DNA of 64,000 bases from Malania oleifera (Eukaryota > Streptophyta > Magnoliopsida > Santalales > Ximeniaceae): the NCBI RefSeq assembly GCF_029873635.1, contig NC_080419.1, positions 71,485,097 to 71,549,096 of the forward strand. Direction: 5' to 3'. The translations under genes were made by a program, and so were the position numbers. This document shows positions 11,205 through 21,655 of this stretch, piece by piece. A model generated the notes under the pieces. The model did no database searches, had not been told where the DNA came from, and worked only from the letters and a program-made list of their open reading frames with translations. How positions within the stretch are numbered: the first letter of the stretch is position 1; every line of letters starts with the position of its first letter.

Positions 11205-11470
11205 CTAATAGGTCTATTAGGGAAGAAGAATGCTATCAAGTCCATCCTTATGGGATTGGAGATCGACTGCCCAAGTGGTATAATCCTAATGAAAGGTGTG
11301 AGTTCCATATGGGAACCCCTAGTCACTCCACATAAAGGTGTTGGCAATTGAAGAAAAGGGTATGACAACTCCAAGACGCAAGTTTAATTGAGTTTGTGGG
11401 ATTCATAGATGATGAGAACCTGTTGATGCAATGCCCAATAGAGTTTCAGAAGAAGTTTTGTTTCAATCTT
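11205..11470 (+). pseudogene. Ty3/gypsy gag zinc-finger scrap
   Basis: The frame from about 11214 reads LPKWYNPNERCEFHMGTPSH, then a stop, then RCWQLKKRV. This is the CxxH...H...C zinc-finger signature and the following CW-LK-KVQ-type segment of plant Ty3/gypsy gag-pol proteins. Two stops and a short length (about 85 codons) show it is a remnant. It lies upstream of the large LTR at 11868, but no link between them is shown. Confidence 0.62.
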
Positions 11471-11867
11471 TGTTTTCCTATCTGTCCATGTTTCAATTAA
11501 ATATATGTATGCCTCATTTCCTTTGTCTTCATTTAATGAAAGTCTTTTCCAAATAAATATGCTCGTTACAAAGCAATTGTTGGTTTCATAAATAATGAGC
11601 AACATAAAGGTCATACTTCATCTACCCATCACCATTACATTATCCTTCACATCATTCTTGAATCATGTCCCCTCTGTCTCTATGCCACCATGGCACAAAA
11701 GAGGCAAAGGCTTCACAATAATAAGTAGTTGACCCTTGGGATGAAGAACAACTTTCATTTTGCTACCCATGTATAATTGAAAGAAAAATCCCCTCCAAGT
11801 CCTAATTTAAGCCTAAAACTTTTCCTTTTTGAACCCAAAACAAGGATCACCTCCACACTGGGGTAAG
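11471..11867. other. Non-coding DNA before the large LTR
   Basis: No recognisable coding region. A minus-strand frame of 76 codons at 11384-11614 shows no motif. A purine-poor stretch leads to CACTGGGGTAAG just before the LTR start. Confidence 0.35.
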
Positions 11868-12479
11868 TGTCGCATTGTCCCGAGAGCGAGGTGCCCCGGG
11901 AAGGTGAGGGAATTAAAATATGAATTTATTTTTGGAAAAAATTGGAATTTCGAGTCGGCACTAACCTTTTTTCTTTATGCGGTTAAAATACCCGACTACT
12001 ACTCAATTAAGAATCGTATTAATCTAGGTATACCAGGATCGGGATCAAGAGTTTGGTTATGCAAGAGAAATGTACTAACACTCCCTACATACTCGTACTA
12101 TTAACGGTACCTAATTAATTAAGAATTATATCCAAATTAAATTTTAAAAATGTTTTAATTTACTTCTTTTAAATAAAAAAATTGACAAATATATACAATT
12201 AAATAAACAAACAAAATGTACACATTTTTATAAAATATAATCAAAACGGGGTGTGATTTGGAAATATCTAATAAGATCCCCAAAAGTAGGGATCTCGTTA
12301 GAAAAACCCTTCTCAGAGTTAATACAGGTGAGGCTTGAAATTCTCATTGCCCTTTTTATAATCATAGGGATACTCCCACACAAAAATACATGATAATATA
12401 ATATAAAAATATTTAAAAAATAGCGCAATACATAATGCAAAATATAAACACATATTATAAACAAAAATACTAAAATGCG

Positions 12480-12800
12480 TAGTAATAATAATAATAATAA
12501 TAATAATAAGAATAATATCACATTAATAATAACACGTAAATAAAAATATACTACTATAATAATAATACTATAATAATAATACCATAATAATAATGACACA
12601 ATACTACAATAGTAAAACACGTAATAATAATAACATAATAATACAACCCTAATTATAATATCATAATAATAATGTAAGACATACTATAATAGTAATAACA
12701 CATAATAATACTATTTTAATAATAATACCATTATAATAATATAACACATAGTAATAATACCATAATAATATTACCCTAATAATGATATACAACAATGAAA
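12480..12800. repeat. AAT/ATT-rich microsatellite tract
   Basis: A perfect (ATA/AAT)n run at 12482-12510 is followed by diverged ATAATAATA clusters with interspersed CA and CC. The long minus-strand open frames across it are low-complexity artefacts. Confidence 0.8.
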
Positions 12801-12859
12801 ACCCTAATATTAACATAACAATAAAGGAAAACCTAAATATAGAATAATAACATGAAAAC

Positions 12860-13480
12860 AATTAAGACAATGAAACTATGGAAACAAATCAAATCCTAAA
12901 ATTAATATGCAATATATGCGGTAATGACGACATGGAAACAATTAAAATAATGAATTTATGGAAATAAATCAAACCCTAAAATTGACATTCAATATATACA
13001 ACAATGGAAACAATTAAAATAAATAAAATTATGGAAATAAATCAAACCCTAAAATTGATATGCAATATATATATACAATAATGGAAATATGGAAACAATT
13101 AAGATAATAACATGGAAATAAATCAAACCCTAAAATTAATATGCAATAATAATATAGAAACCAATCAAACTACAAAATTAATATGCAATATATGCAGTAA
13201 TTATAACATGGAAACAATTAAAACAATGAATTTATGGAAATAAATCAAAACCTAAAATTGATATGCAATATATACAATAATGAAAATATGGAAACAATTA
13301 AGATAATAACATGGAAACAAATCAAATCCTAAAATTAATATGCAACAATAATATGGAAACCAATCAAACCCTAAAATTAATATACAACAATAACATGGAA
13401 ATAATCAAAACCCAAAAATTAATATGAACAATATGGAATAATCAAAGCCCTAAAATATATGAACAATAATAATATGAAAT
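12860..13480. repeat. Diverged tandem repeat within the large LTR
   Basis: Imperfect units contain CATGGAAACAATTAA, AATTTATGGAAATAAATCAA, ACCCTAAAATTGATATGCAA and TATATACAATAATG. They recur at about 12855, 12930, 13000, 13085, 13145, 13205, 13285 and 13335, with spacing of about 60 to 80 bp and some units shortened. No coding potential is seen. Confidence 0.72.
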
Positions 13481-13844
13481 AAATAATACCTTAAAAATAA
13501 TATAAAATGCATATAATAATAATAACATGAAAATAATCAAATATGATAAAATCATGGAAATAATTAAGACCCTAAACATACATGAACAACAATAACATAA
13601 ATTAATCAAAACCCTAATGATAATATCACCTAAACAATAATAACATGATGATAGTCAAACCAAAAAAAATAATGTACAATACATATAATAACATTATGAC
13701 AATAATAAAAAACCCAACATAACATAAATACACTAATAATGATAATAAAAAAAACTAATAATAATATTCAATAAAATGCAATAATAATAATAACCTTAAA
13801 GCTATTACAATAATATGACAAGTATTAAAAACCTAACACCAAAA

Positions 13845-13850
13845 AAAAAA

Positions 13851-13885
<35 letters not shown>
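13845..13885. repeat. CA and TA dinucleotide microsatellite
   Basis: An A-run is followed by ACACACACAC and then TATATATATA in direct succession. Confidence 0.9.
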
Positions 13886-13934
13886 GAAAACAAAAACCAC
13901 CCTTAAACATGTAAACGAAAAAAAAAAAAAAAAC

Positions 13935-14440
13935 CTTTGGGGAAGGGGAGGAGGAGGAGGAGCTGCGGTTGTGGGGTGACTGCGGCAGCGGCCGGAGCAG
14001 GAGATGGCTGCAGAGGGCTGCTCTCCGGTTGTGCTCTTGTGCTCGCGGCTCCTTGTGTGCGTGTGGCTGCCCCCTCTTTGGTTGTGCGGCTGTGTGTGCT
14101 GCAAGAGGCTACCTTGGTCGTGGCTGCAAGAGTGTGCAAGGGTGTGTGAGGAGTGTGCATGTGAGGGTGGCTAGGTGTGCGTGAGGGAGTGGTGTGTGAG
14201 GGAGTGCTGCGTGAGGGTGACTGGGTGTTCCCAGCCATGCCACGTTTGCCCCTTCTTTTTTGATGCCGCTGTTGTGCGTGAGGCTCTCGTGATTGTTCTG
14301 CGGCTGCCTCCGTTGCTGCTTGTCCTTCTCTGCGTGGGGCTCCTTGGCTGTGTGTTCTCTCCCCTTCTCACAACTGTGTGTTCTTGGGCACAGCTCCCTT
14401 GTTGTTCCCCTCTCCTATGCCTGCGGCTCGCCCTTCTATT
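13935..14440. other. GC-rich island inside the large LTR
   Basis: A sharp change from AT-rich to GC-rich, low-complexity DNA with GAGGAGGAGG, GTGTGTGAGG and GTGCGTGAGGG phrases. Short tandem GTGTGTGAGGGAGTG-like units lie at about 14140-14225. Overlapping open frames exist on both strands in several phases, which reflects base composition rather than a gene. Confidence 0.5.
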
Positions 14441-14599
14441 GTATCTTTCCTCTCCTTTTATAAACCAAAAACAACCCTAATAAAACCCTAAAAATCCCAT
14501 TTTCTCTATGTTAACTGCTTGTGTTTCATGCGACAGTTTTGCACGGCCCATGCAAACCCTTTCTTTTTGTGGGGCCGCCGGGGGCGGTGGGGGGCGGGG

Positions 14600-14950
14600 G
14601 GGGTGTGTTGTTTCCAATTACTTAATTCCCGAAAATAAAAGGACCCATGCTCAATTTTTTTAAATAAAAATGACTCAACTAAAAATAAATAAAAGGGACT
14701 CAAATATTTTTTTAAAAAAATAAGGGAGTCAAAAAATAAAAGTGACTCAAAATTTAAAATATAAGGGACTCACATTTTAAATAAAAAGGACTCAGTTTTA
14801 AAATAACAATGACTCAATTTTAAAATTAAAGGAACTAGATTTTAAAATTTTAAAAACTTAAATTTTAAAATTAAAAGGACTTCATTTTAAAATATCAGGG
14901 GCTCAAAAATAACAAGGCCTCAATTTTAAAAGACTAGGGACTCAATTGGA
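14600..14950. repeat. GACTCAATTTTAAAAT-type short tandem repeat
   Basis: About a dozen imperfect units of roughly 22-30 bp, each a GACTCA-like hexamer followed by AATTTTAAAAT and AAAAGG. Examples lie at about 14672, 14727, 14753, 14767, 14789, 14812, 14908 and 14940. It is just upstream of the U5-like end of the large LTR. Confidence 0.75.
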
Positions 14951-15048
14951 TTTTTCAAAAAGGATCCTCCAATTCCCGGGATACAAGGTCGACATCTTAT
15001 TATGAAGGGTCTCCTTATAAAGGTCTGGTTAAAATTGGGGTGTCTGCA

Positions 15049-15438
15049 TCTGTCCCTCTTTATAGACTTTGCTACTTCAAGGTAATAGTAGGAGCTTTCC
15101 TTGTTATCTTTAGTAATAAGCCTGTAAAGATAAAAGACATCTATTTTAGTTGAACCACACAACCGCCTCATGCTTTAAGATCAACTAGGTACTATTTGCT
15201 TCTACCAGTTAGGGATAAAAAGGGAGTGACTAGGGCAACATGGGAATGTTAGCACACTTCTTTACGATGTTAGTGGTTAGTGAATAATTTGGAAGATGAC
15301 TACCTCGGTGCTTAAGCCCAAGAGTCAGAGCATTTGAAAAATGACTACTTGGATGAATGAGATAGTCCAAATGGCATTTTTGGATGGGACCACCAAGGGT
15401 CAATTTGAATGGGACCGCGAAGGGTCAATTCGAATGAG
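15049..15438. other. Start of internal region of the large LTR element
   Basis: After the LTR end comes TCTGTCCCTCTTTATAGAC, and no clear primer-binding site is recognised. From about 15330 longer, diverged versions of the GGATGGGACC-AAGGGTCAA phrase lead into the 30-bp minisatellite. No coding region is recognised. Confidence 0.4.
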
Positions 15439-16270
15439 ACCATTTAGAAAATATTTAACTTGGATGAGATCATTCCAAAAATGATCAACTTGGATACGAC
15501 TATTTCGAAAATAGTCAACTTGAATGAGATTATTCTGAAAATGATCAACTTGGATGACACCGTTTCGTGAACGGTCAACTTGGATTTGACTATTTCGAAA
15601 ATAGTCAATTGGGACCGTTCCAAAAATGGTTAACTTGGATGAAATCATTTTGAAAATGATAAACTTGAATAAGACCATTCCGAAAATGGTCAACTTGGAT
15701 AAGACCATTCCAAAAATGGTCGACTTGGATAGGACCGTTCCGAAAACGGTCAACTTGGATGAGATCATTCCGAAAATGATCAACTTAGATAGGATTATTC
15801 TAAAAATAGCCAACTTAGATGAGTTCATTCCAAAAATGATAAACTTGGATAGAACCATTCCGAAAATGGTCAACTTGGATGAGACTATTCTGAAAATAGT
15901 CAACTTGGATAAGATCTTTCGGAAAATGATCAACTTGGATAAGACCATTCTAAAAATGATCGACTTGGATAAGACTATTTCATAAATAATCAACTTGGAT
16001 GGAACTATTTCGAAAACAATCAACTTGGATGGGATCATTCCGAAAATGATCAACTTTGATAGGACTATTCCAAAAATAGTCAACTTGGATAAGACTATTC
16101 CCAAAATGATCAACTTTGATAGGACCATTCCGAAAAATGGTCGACTTGGATAGGACTGTTCCGAAAATGGTCAACTTGGATGAGATTATTCCAAAAATAA
16201 TCAATTTGGATGAGATCATTCCGAAAATGATTAACTTGGATAGGACCATTCCAAAAAAGGTCAATCTGGA
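15439..16270. repeat. 30-bp minisatellite, one hairpin per unit (about 28 units)
   Basis: The consensus unit is GACCATTCCGAAAATGGTC plus AACTTGGATAA, 30 bp long, with about 28 units in near-perfect register. Each unit has two arms of 6-7 bp around a CCGAA-like loop. The arms differ between units but usually stay complementary: GACCATT/AATGGTC, GATCATT/AATGATC, GACTATT/AATAGTC, ACCGTT/AACGGT. Because 30 is divisible by three, frames stay open on both strands: 242 codons on minus (15400-16128) and 119 on plus (15626-15985), both with decapeptide repeats. It lies in the internal region of the large non-coding LTR element. I see no evidence that either frame is translated. Confidence 0.9.
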
Positions 16271-16643
16271 TGAAAAAGGAAATGATTGATTTGGATGGGA
16301 CTGTCAAGGGTTGATTTGAAAATGATCTCTTAAATGAACGAGATAGTTAGGATAACAATTGGAAGAGACCTATTGAATGCACGAGATGATTGGGATCCCT
16401 TGGAAGTGATTATTTGAATTTCGAAGGTATAATGCCCAAGTGTTTGAAAAGAATTTTTGCCTAGAACCACTTAGGTATGAGGACTAGTGCCCCAATTTGA
16501 AGAACATTTTTGCAAGAACTACTTGGATCTGAGGATCGATGCCCTAGTACTTGAACATTTTTGCAAGAACTACTTAGATTTGATGACCGATGCCCCAGTA
16601 CTTGAAGAAAACTCTTCTGGGATCTGAGGACTCATGCCCTAGT
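16271..16643. repeat. Second tandem repeat, 44-52 bp units (left part)
   Basis: The phrase GAGGACTAGTGCCCC recurs as GAGGATCGATGCCC, GATGACCGATGCCCC and GAGGACTCATGCCC at about 16479, 16531, 16582 and 16626. In between lie ACTTGAA and TTTTTGCAAGAACTACTT. The array is split by the solo LTR at 16644-18891 and resumes at 18892. Confidence 0.78.
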
Positions 16644-17849
16644 TGTGATGACCTCCAAATTTACATCATCATTTTTTATTTTTTTTATATTATATATATT
16701 AACTGTTTTGATACCCCCAGATATGAAACTCGAGCCTCGGAAGGCACCGGGATGAATCTAAATATAAAATTATACCTATGCAGTGAAAACATAATCCATA
16801 CATCCACATACATCATACAATACTAGAAATCCGTATTTCTATGTCATAACTATATAATACATCTCTCTCCAAAATACCTGTCCCAAAATACAAAACCCTA
16901 TACAAACTTACCCTCTAAACCAGGGTAATCAATATACTCTCTATTCGCGAACCTGATCTGCTCGCGAAGTTGGCTCACCTGAAAAATGTTAAAGTCATAG
17001 GGTGAGTCAACGCTCAGTAAGTGGAAATATTCTATTACTAGTATGTGACAACTAAGTTAGAAATGCTGTTTAAATAACAACTGAACTACAATACATTAGT
17101 AAATATGTAAAGCATAACTTTCTTTTCACAATTTAAAATATAATTGTATCATCTGTATTTTCTACTTTTCATAGTGCTAATATCATACTATACTCATTAT
17201 ATACTGTAAAACTGTATACATATACATAACTGTACTTTATCCCTAAAACTCTGTATGTCATGATTTGACCCCTCATGACAGGGTTGTGCGGCCCATAGGC
17301 GGGACTTAATCTGGTCGGCCCTGCAGATAAGTCAATATACTCTACACTATCTCAGCCTGGCCAAACTGCATCCACTCCTAGGCTCAAGACTGGCTACTAT
17401 CTCGTCAAACTGGCCCCCTCCACCCAGTGAACTGGGGAGCTGCATACTCTCTGAGCACAGTCGACGGTACCCACACACTATCTGAGATATGTGGTTGCAC
17501 TCTATCTGTATATAGCAACGGTACCGTGCTCTGTATTCTTTTTTAATACTATATCTGTCTGTAATTTTCCTCAGGGATCTGATACTATATATATACATAT
17601 ATACTCTTTTACTGTTTTCATCATGTTTCCTAAATTACCATAACACTATCTTTCTGTACTGTAAACTCTATATTCTGAATCAGTAGCATCTTGATGCTAT
17701 CTTTGTATATCTGTCTGTATACTCTGTCTATATACTCTGTCTGTATACTTTGTATGTTATGGTAATAGGAAACATGGTAAACTATAAATACTGTATATAC
17801 TGTTTTGAATAAAGTTATAATATACTTATCTGAGTAAAATTGTATACAT

Positions 17850-17850
17850 G

Positions 17851-17896
<46 letters not shown>
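17850..17896. repeat. TA dinucleotide microsatellite in solo LTR
   Basis: TATGTATATG passes into an uninterrupted TATATA run. A similar run lies at the comparable place in the LTRs at 36730 and 52128 (about 37575-37611 and 52972-53008). Confidence 0.85.
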
Positions 17897-17897
<1 letters not shown>

Positions 17898-18607
17898 GTT
17901 TTATAAAACTATTCATATAAAAGTTGTATATGCATGCATATCTTTCTGTATAATCTCTGTGAATATATAACTATATTTATATATTCTGTGTAACTCCATA
18001 TACTGGAAAAACTATATAAACTGTATATATTGTCTATAACTGTGTATTTAGTATAGTTTGATACACTATAAAAAAAAATTGTATATGTTCTTTCAAATAA
18101 TTATCTACTCAGGCCACACAAGCATTTAAAACACACATTCTGTAAAACTGGGTAATAAGCTGGTATATACATATATAAAAATCTCTGATAACATTATAAA
18201 ACACCTAGCATAGCATATTTCCCTTACTTTGGCTCTGAAAAGCTCTTACTAAATTTTGGCCCTATACCCACAGAGTTATCCACTCAACACCCTGAAAATC
18301 AAATCCCCCAAAACAAAACATCAGTATTTCTTCGTGTATTGTATTTCTTATAACTGAGGGAAAGACAAATATTGAATAAATTGCCTTACCCTGAGATTGG
18401 GACGAAATCCAAACCAACTCCACCAATGATCAGCTCCAACAGACTTGCAGAGAACTTTGTCAGGAGCGTCGTGGTGACTTCAGATCGTCGATCCGGTGTA
18501 AAACAGGCCCGGAATCGAAGAGAGAAGGGGTGGAAGACGTTTAGAGAGAGAGAGAAGGAATTTCTTGCGCTAATTTCTCATCAAAAATCCAAATTTTGGC
18601 AATTTAT

Positions 18608-18813
18608 AGCCCTGGGTTCGTCAACGAGACACGTCATCTCATCGACGAGTCTTTAAGGAATTTCATCGATGAGGTATGGCTTCGTCAACGAGGTCCCTTA
18701 TGCGCTCGTTGACGAATTCCGTGTGTTCGTCGATGAGGCCCTGTGTAAGAGTTTCGGGTTATTCCATCCAAAATGCAATGTCGTCGACGAACACGAAGCG
18801 TTCGTCGACGAAG
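18608..18813 (-). promoter_or_regulatory. TCGTCGACGA-type motif array of the solo LTR
   Basis: Eight copies in about 200 bp: TTCGTCAACGAGAC, TCATCGACGAGT, TCATCGATGAGG, TTCGTCAACGAGG, CTCGTTGACGAAT, TTCGTCGATGAGG, TCGTCGACGAACA and TTCGTCGACGAAG. On the minus strand the last copy ends about 10 bp upstream of the TATA box. Confidence 0.65.
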
Positions 18814-18891
18814 CCTGTTGCCTCCTTCCGTTTCTGTTTCCATTTTCCCTCTCTTTAATATTTAAATATCATTATTTTTCGGGTCGTTACA

Positions 18892-19010
18892 CTAGTACTT
18901 GAAGAAACATCTTATGGGATCTGAGGACTAATGCCCCTATTTCCTAAGTGGACAAAATAATTCGGAAAGAACTACTTGGGTCTGAGGACCAATGCTCTAT
19001 ATCCCATTTG
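18892..19010. repeat. Second tandem repeat, continuation after the solo LTR
   Basis: GAGGACTAATGCCCC at about 18926 and GAGGACCAATGCTC at about 18984 continue the series interrupted at 16643, which confirms that the solo LTR is a later insertion. Confidence 0.75.
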
Positions 19011-19497
19011 AATTTTGAGAATGAGGACTTGACTTAGGCAAGGATGAAAATGAATATGCAAAGCCTATGCAATATGACAGGTATGAGTGACATGATAATA
19101 TGTATACATGTTGCTTCTTCTAATGTTAAAATATGGGGATATATATGCATGTTGTATAATGATATGTATGTCGCATGACATGCATGCATGTTGCATGTCA
19201 TGCATTTTTTTTATTTTTTTTAATGCAATGCATGAAATGCATGATGATGTGTGAACTTTCATTCTCCAACGCGTCTACAATTAACAAACCAAACTATGAT
19301 CTTTGGCATATTTTTTGAATTCCAATATAATATGCCTTCCCTCTGTATTTTGTTCCCCTGGAACTTAACATGACATCTACTCTAGTTAATTTACTTGCAA
19401 CTGCTTATGTCCATCTTGCATTTCCTCAACAAGGTCCTTCTTTGGATTGCGTTTCTTAATTTTTTAAATCAATTTGAAATTAAAATGAATAAACATG
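19011..19497. other. Internal region with CATGCATG-rich segment
   Basis: At 19060-19260 ATGCAT, CATGCATG and TTGCATG recur many times, with internal palindromes such as CATGACATGCATGCATG. No coding region is seen. The copia solo LTR inserts at 19498. Confidence 0.45.
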
Positions 19498-21655
19498 TGT
19501 TGACTCTATGAGTTCTTCCTGTTTTGATTATGAAGAATCCAATGGTTCTTCCTGTGCACCGAGCTCTTGAAACAGGATCATCTTTTGCATGCACTAAGGG
19601 TAGGAAAACAAGGAAGCCATAAGGAACGCAAAGATCACATCACATATGGCATTTGAAGAGGAAAGAGATTGAGGAACAAAAAGAAGAATGAAGACCATTT
19701 TCTTATTGTATTTGCATTTATTCTTTTGGATCTGTAATATTTAATATGGTCTGTAATAATGTATCTACATGCATGATAGGGTTTAAATGCTCAAAAGGCC
19801 ATAAACTGACCATAGGGAATAAAACTTGACTTTGGTCAACCGACACCGGATTTTGGGCTTAATTTAAAATCCTAGGTCGTAGACTGACTCTAGGTCCCTA
19901 AACATCACATGTAAAGTCCCCTACAACTTAGAAGTTATACTTATGTGAACAGGGGTGACTTCAAATAAAAAACAAGACCTAAAATGACCATTGAAAGGGC
20001 CTCAGTCGATCAAACCAATCTAGTTATACTATGCTGGTTGACCGAACCACTGTTGACTGAGGAGATTAAGCCTCGGTCGATCAAACTTGTGTAGTATAAA
20101 TGATACAGTCGACCGTACCGTATGGAAGTCAACATTTTGACTTCATACGGTCGACCATCCAATTTTGAACATAGTGTTCTCAATCGACCGAACCGCCATG
20201 TGCCTGACACCTTGTACGCTCAATTGACCAAATTTTTAATTCTTTTTGGCCACAGTCGACCAAACTATATGAGTAGCCGACTGTCCTCTTTGTTGGTCAA
20301 CCAAACCTCCAATGGTTCAAAATCGCCTTAATACGGTCGACTATACCTCCAGTTCAAAATAGCCATGGTCAACCGAACTCAGTAATATGGTCGACTGAAC
20401 CTTGAATATGGTCGACCGAAACTCTCGAGTTGCTCAATTTTTACCGAGGTTAAACAAGGGTTATTTTTTATTAAACATACTTAAACTTTTTTTAAAATAC
20501 CCATTGAGTCGCAAACAGTTATATTTTTTGGAGTATCTATATATACTCCCTCATTTGCTCAAATTAGTAAGAAATTAACAACTTGATTAGCAAAAATCCT
20601 CTAAAAATTTCTTGAGCTATTTTTCCCATACAAGCTTAAAAATCCTACTCCTACACATTCATCTTGCTAAATCTCTTTGGTAGAGTATCTTGAAATCATT
20701 TTTAAGCTTACACTCTCATTGCTTACACTTGTTTGATATTGATTTTAGTTAGAGTAAGCTTGAGTTTTTTCGTTGTGATTTCATTCATAAATCTTCTTTG
20801 GGTAACTCTCTAGGGCTTGTGAGTCTTGCATTATTATTGTAAAACTCAAGAGCTTGCATTGTGTTTGTTTGTGAAAAATATTTCTGACAAACTTAAACCA
20901 AATATCTCTTGTGGTTGATTTTTGGAGACAAATATTTTTGAGATATTTGCTTGTGTGCTTAAGATCTTTGATATTGAATCTTGTGATTGATATTGTTATT
21001 TTGAATCAAAGATCTATACACATATACTCTCACACTGTGATTGCTATACTTGCATTATCTTGAGAGTAGTGATATAATCTTCATTGAGCTTATAAATCCT
21101 ATCATATTGAAGTGCATTGGTTATATTGATACAAATTTGATTATTGGAGAAGCATGCATATTGTACACGAAATTTGTATTTCATTATCTATTGTATTCCA
21201 GGCGTGGCCTGAAGGGGTGTAAATCTAGCCTGTTAAGGATTGGTTGTAAGGTTGAGGTCAGCCCTAGAAATTTGACTTGGTATTGTATACGATGCCGTTC
21301 CACCCGTGAAGTGAGCTTTAGTGGAATCCTCTTACTTGTGAGCTTGAGGCGGGGATGTAGTTAATATTGGCGAACCCCGATATCATATTGTTTCCTTATC
21401 CTTGCACTTTAATTTCCATACATGTATGGTATTATTTATTGTCTTGATTATTTTACATACATGCTTTGAATGGTTGTGAAATACTAAGTCTACTATAAAT
21501 ATTTTATTTATCAGCTCAGTTTTATATTGTTGGGTAATTGGCATATGTTTAGAAAGACCCTAGGTTGCGGTATACTACTAGTTAATTTAACCTAGGAGGT
21601 AAAGGTTTTAAAATCCCAATTTAGCCCCCCTCTTGGGAATACATCAAAGTGAACA
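19498..21655 (+). mobile_element. Solo copia LTR
   Basis: It starts TGTTGACTCTATGAG and ends TTGGGAATACATC then AAAGTGAACA, the ends shared with the copia LTRs at 23761, 30876 and 47633. In order it holds the conserved opening (TTTTGATTATGAA), an array of GGTCGACCGAAC-like motifs, a TATA box at 20538-20545 and the U5 landmarks TTGTATTCCAGGCGTGGCCT and GAGCTTTAGTGGAATCC. ACATG occurs at the left boundary and overlaps the right end, so the target duplication is ambiguous. No internal region follows. It lies in the internal region of the large LTR element. Confidence 0.85.
20003..20422 (+). promoter_or_regulatory. GGTCGACCGAAC-type motif array of copia LTR
   Basis: About 13 copies in 420 bp, for example CAGTCGATCAAACC, GGTTGACCGAACC, CAGTCGACCGTACC, CAATCGACCGAACC, CAGTCGACCAAAC, GGTCAACCAAACC, GGTCGACTGAACC and GGTCGACCGAAAC. 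The array ends about 115 bp upstream of the TATA box. One segment (20108-20155) forms a long inverted repeat. Confidence 0.68.

Larger units (their letters stand above)
11868..15048 (+). mobile_element. Large (~3.2 kb) LTR, 5' copy, of a non-coding LTR element
   Basis: It starts TGTCGCATTGTCCCGAGAGC and ends AATTGGGGTGTCTGCA, the latter typical of plant gypsy-derived LTR ends. The first 550 bp are repeated at 23221-23760 with the same order of landmarks (GAGCGAGGTGCCCCG, CACTAACCTTTTTTC, GTGCGGTTA, AACGGGGTGTGATTT). Inside are an AAT-rich tract, a diverged tandem repeat at about 12860-13420, a GC-rich island at 13935-14430 and a GACTCAATTTT repeat at 14600-14950. The boundaries are inferred from the shared start and typical ends; the full right half of the second LTR is missing, so the LTR length rests on one copy. 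Confidence 0.62.
16644..18891 (-). mobile_element. Solo gypsy LTR, minus strand, with CTAGT target duplication
   Basis: The insert runs from TGTGATGACC to GGGTCGTTACA and is flanked by CTAGT on both sides (16639-16643 and 18892-18896), inside a tandem repeat that continues across it. Read on the minus strand it starts TGTAACGACCCGAAAAAT, like the LTR starts at 36730 and 52128. It then has a TCGTCGACGA array and a TATA box at 18601-18610. At 17250-17350 the minus strand matches the gypsy LTR landmark GGGTTGTGCGGCCCATAGG. No internal region remains, so this is a solo LTR of about 2.25 kb formed by LTR-LTR recombination. Confidence 0.9.

Noticed and set aside
12228..12861. Long minus-strand frames rich in Tyr, Leu and Ile, like membrane proteins
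   Set aside because: They are translations of AAT/ATA repeats and have no other support.
13805..14480. Several overlapping frames on both strands in the GC-rich block
   Set aside because: Multiple simultaneous open frames reflect low-complexity GC-rich DNA inside the LTR, with no known motif.
15439..16270. CRISPR-like regular repeat array
   Set aside because: Units are contiguous with no unique spacers, and the setting is a plant retroelement. It is a minisatellite.
18372..18902. Plus-strand frames of 60-94 codons
   Set aside because: They lie within the solo gypsy LTR (U3 on the minus strand) and cross the TCGTCGACGA array.
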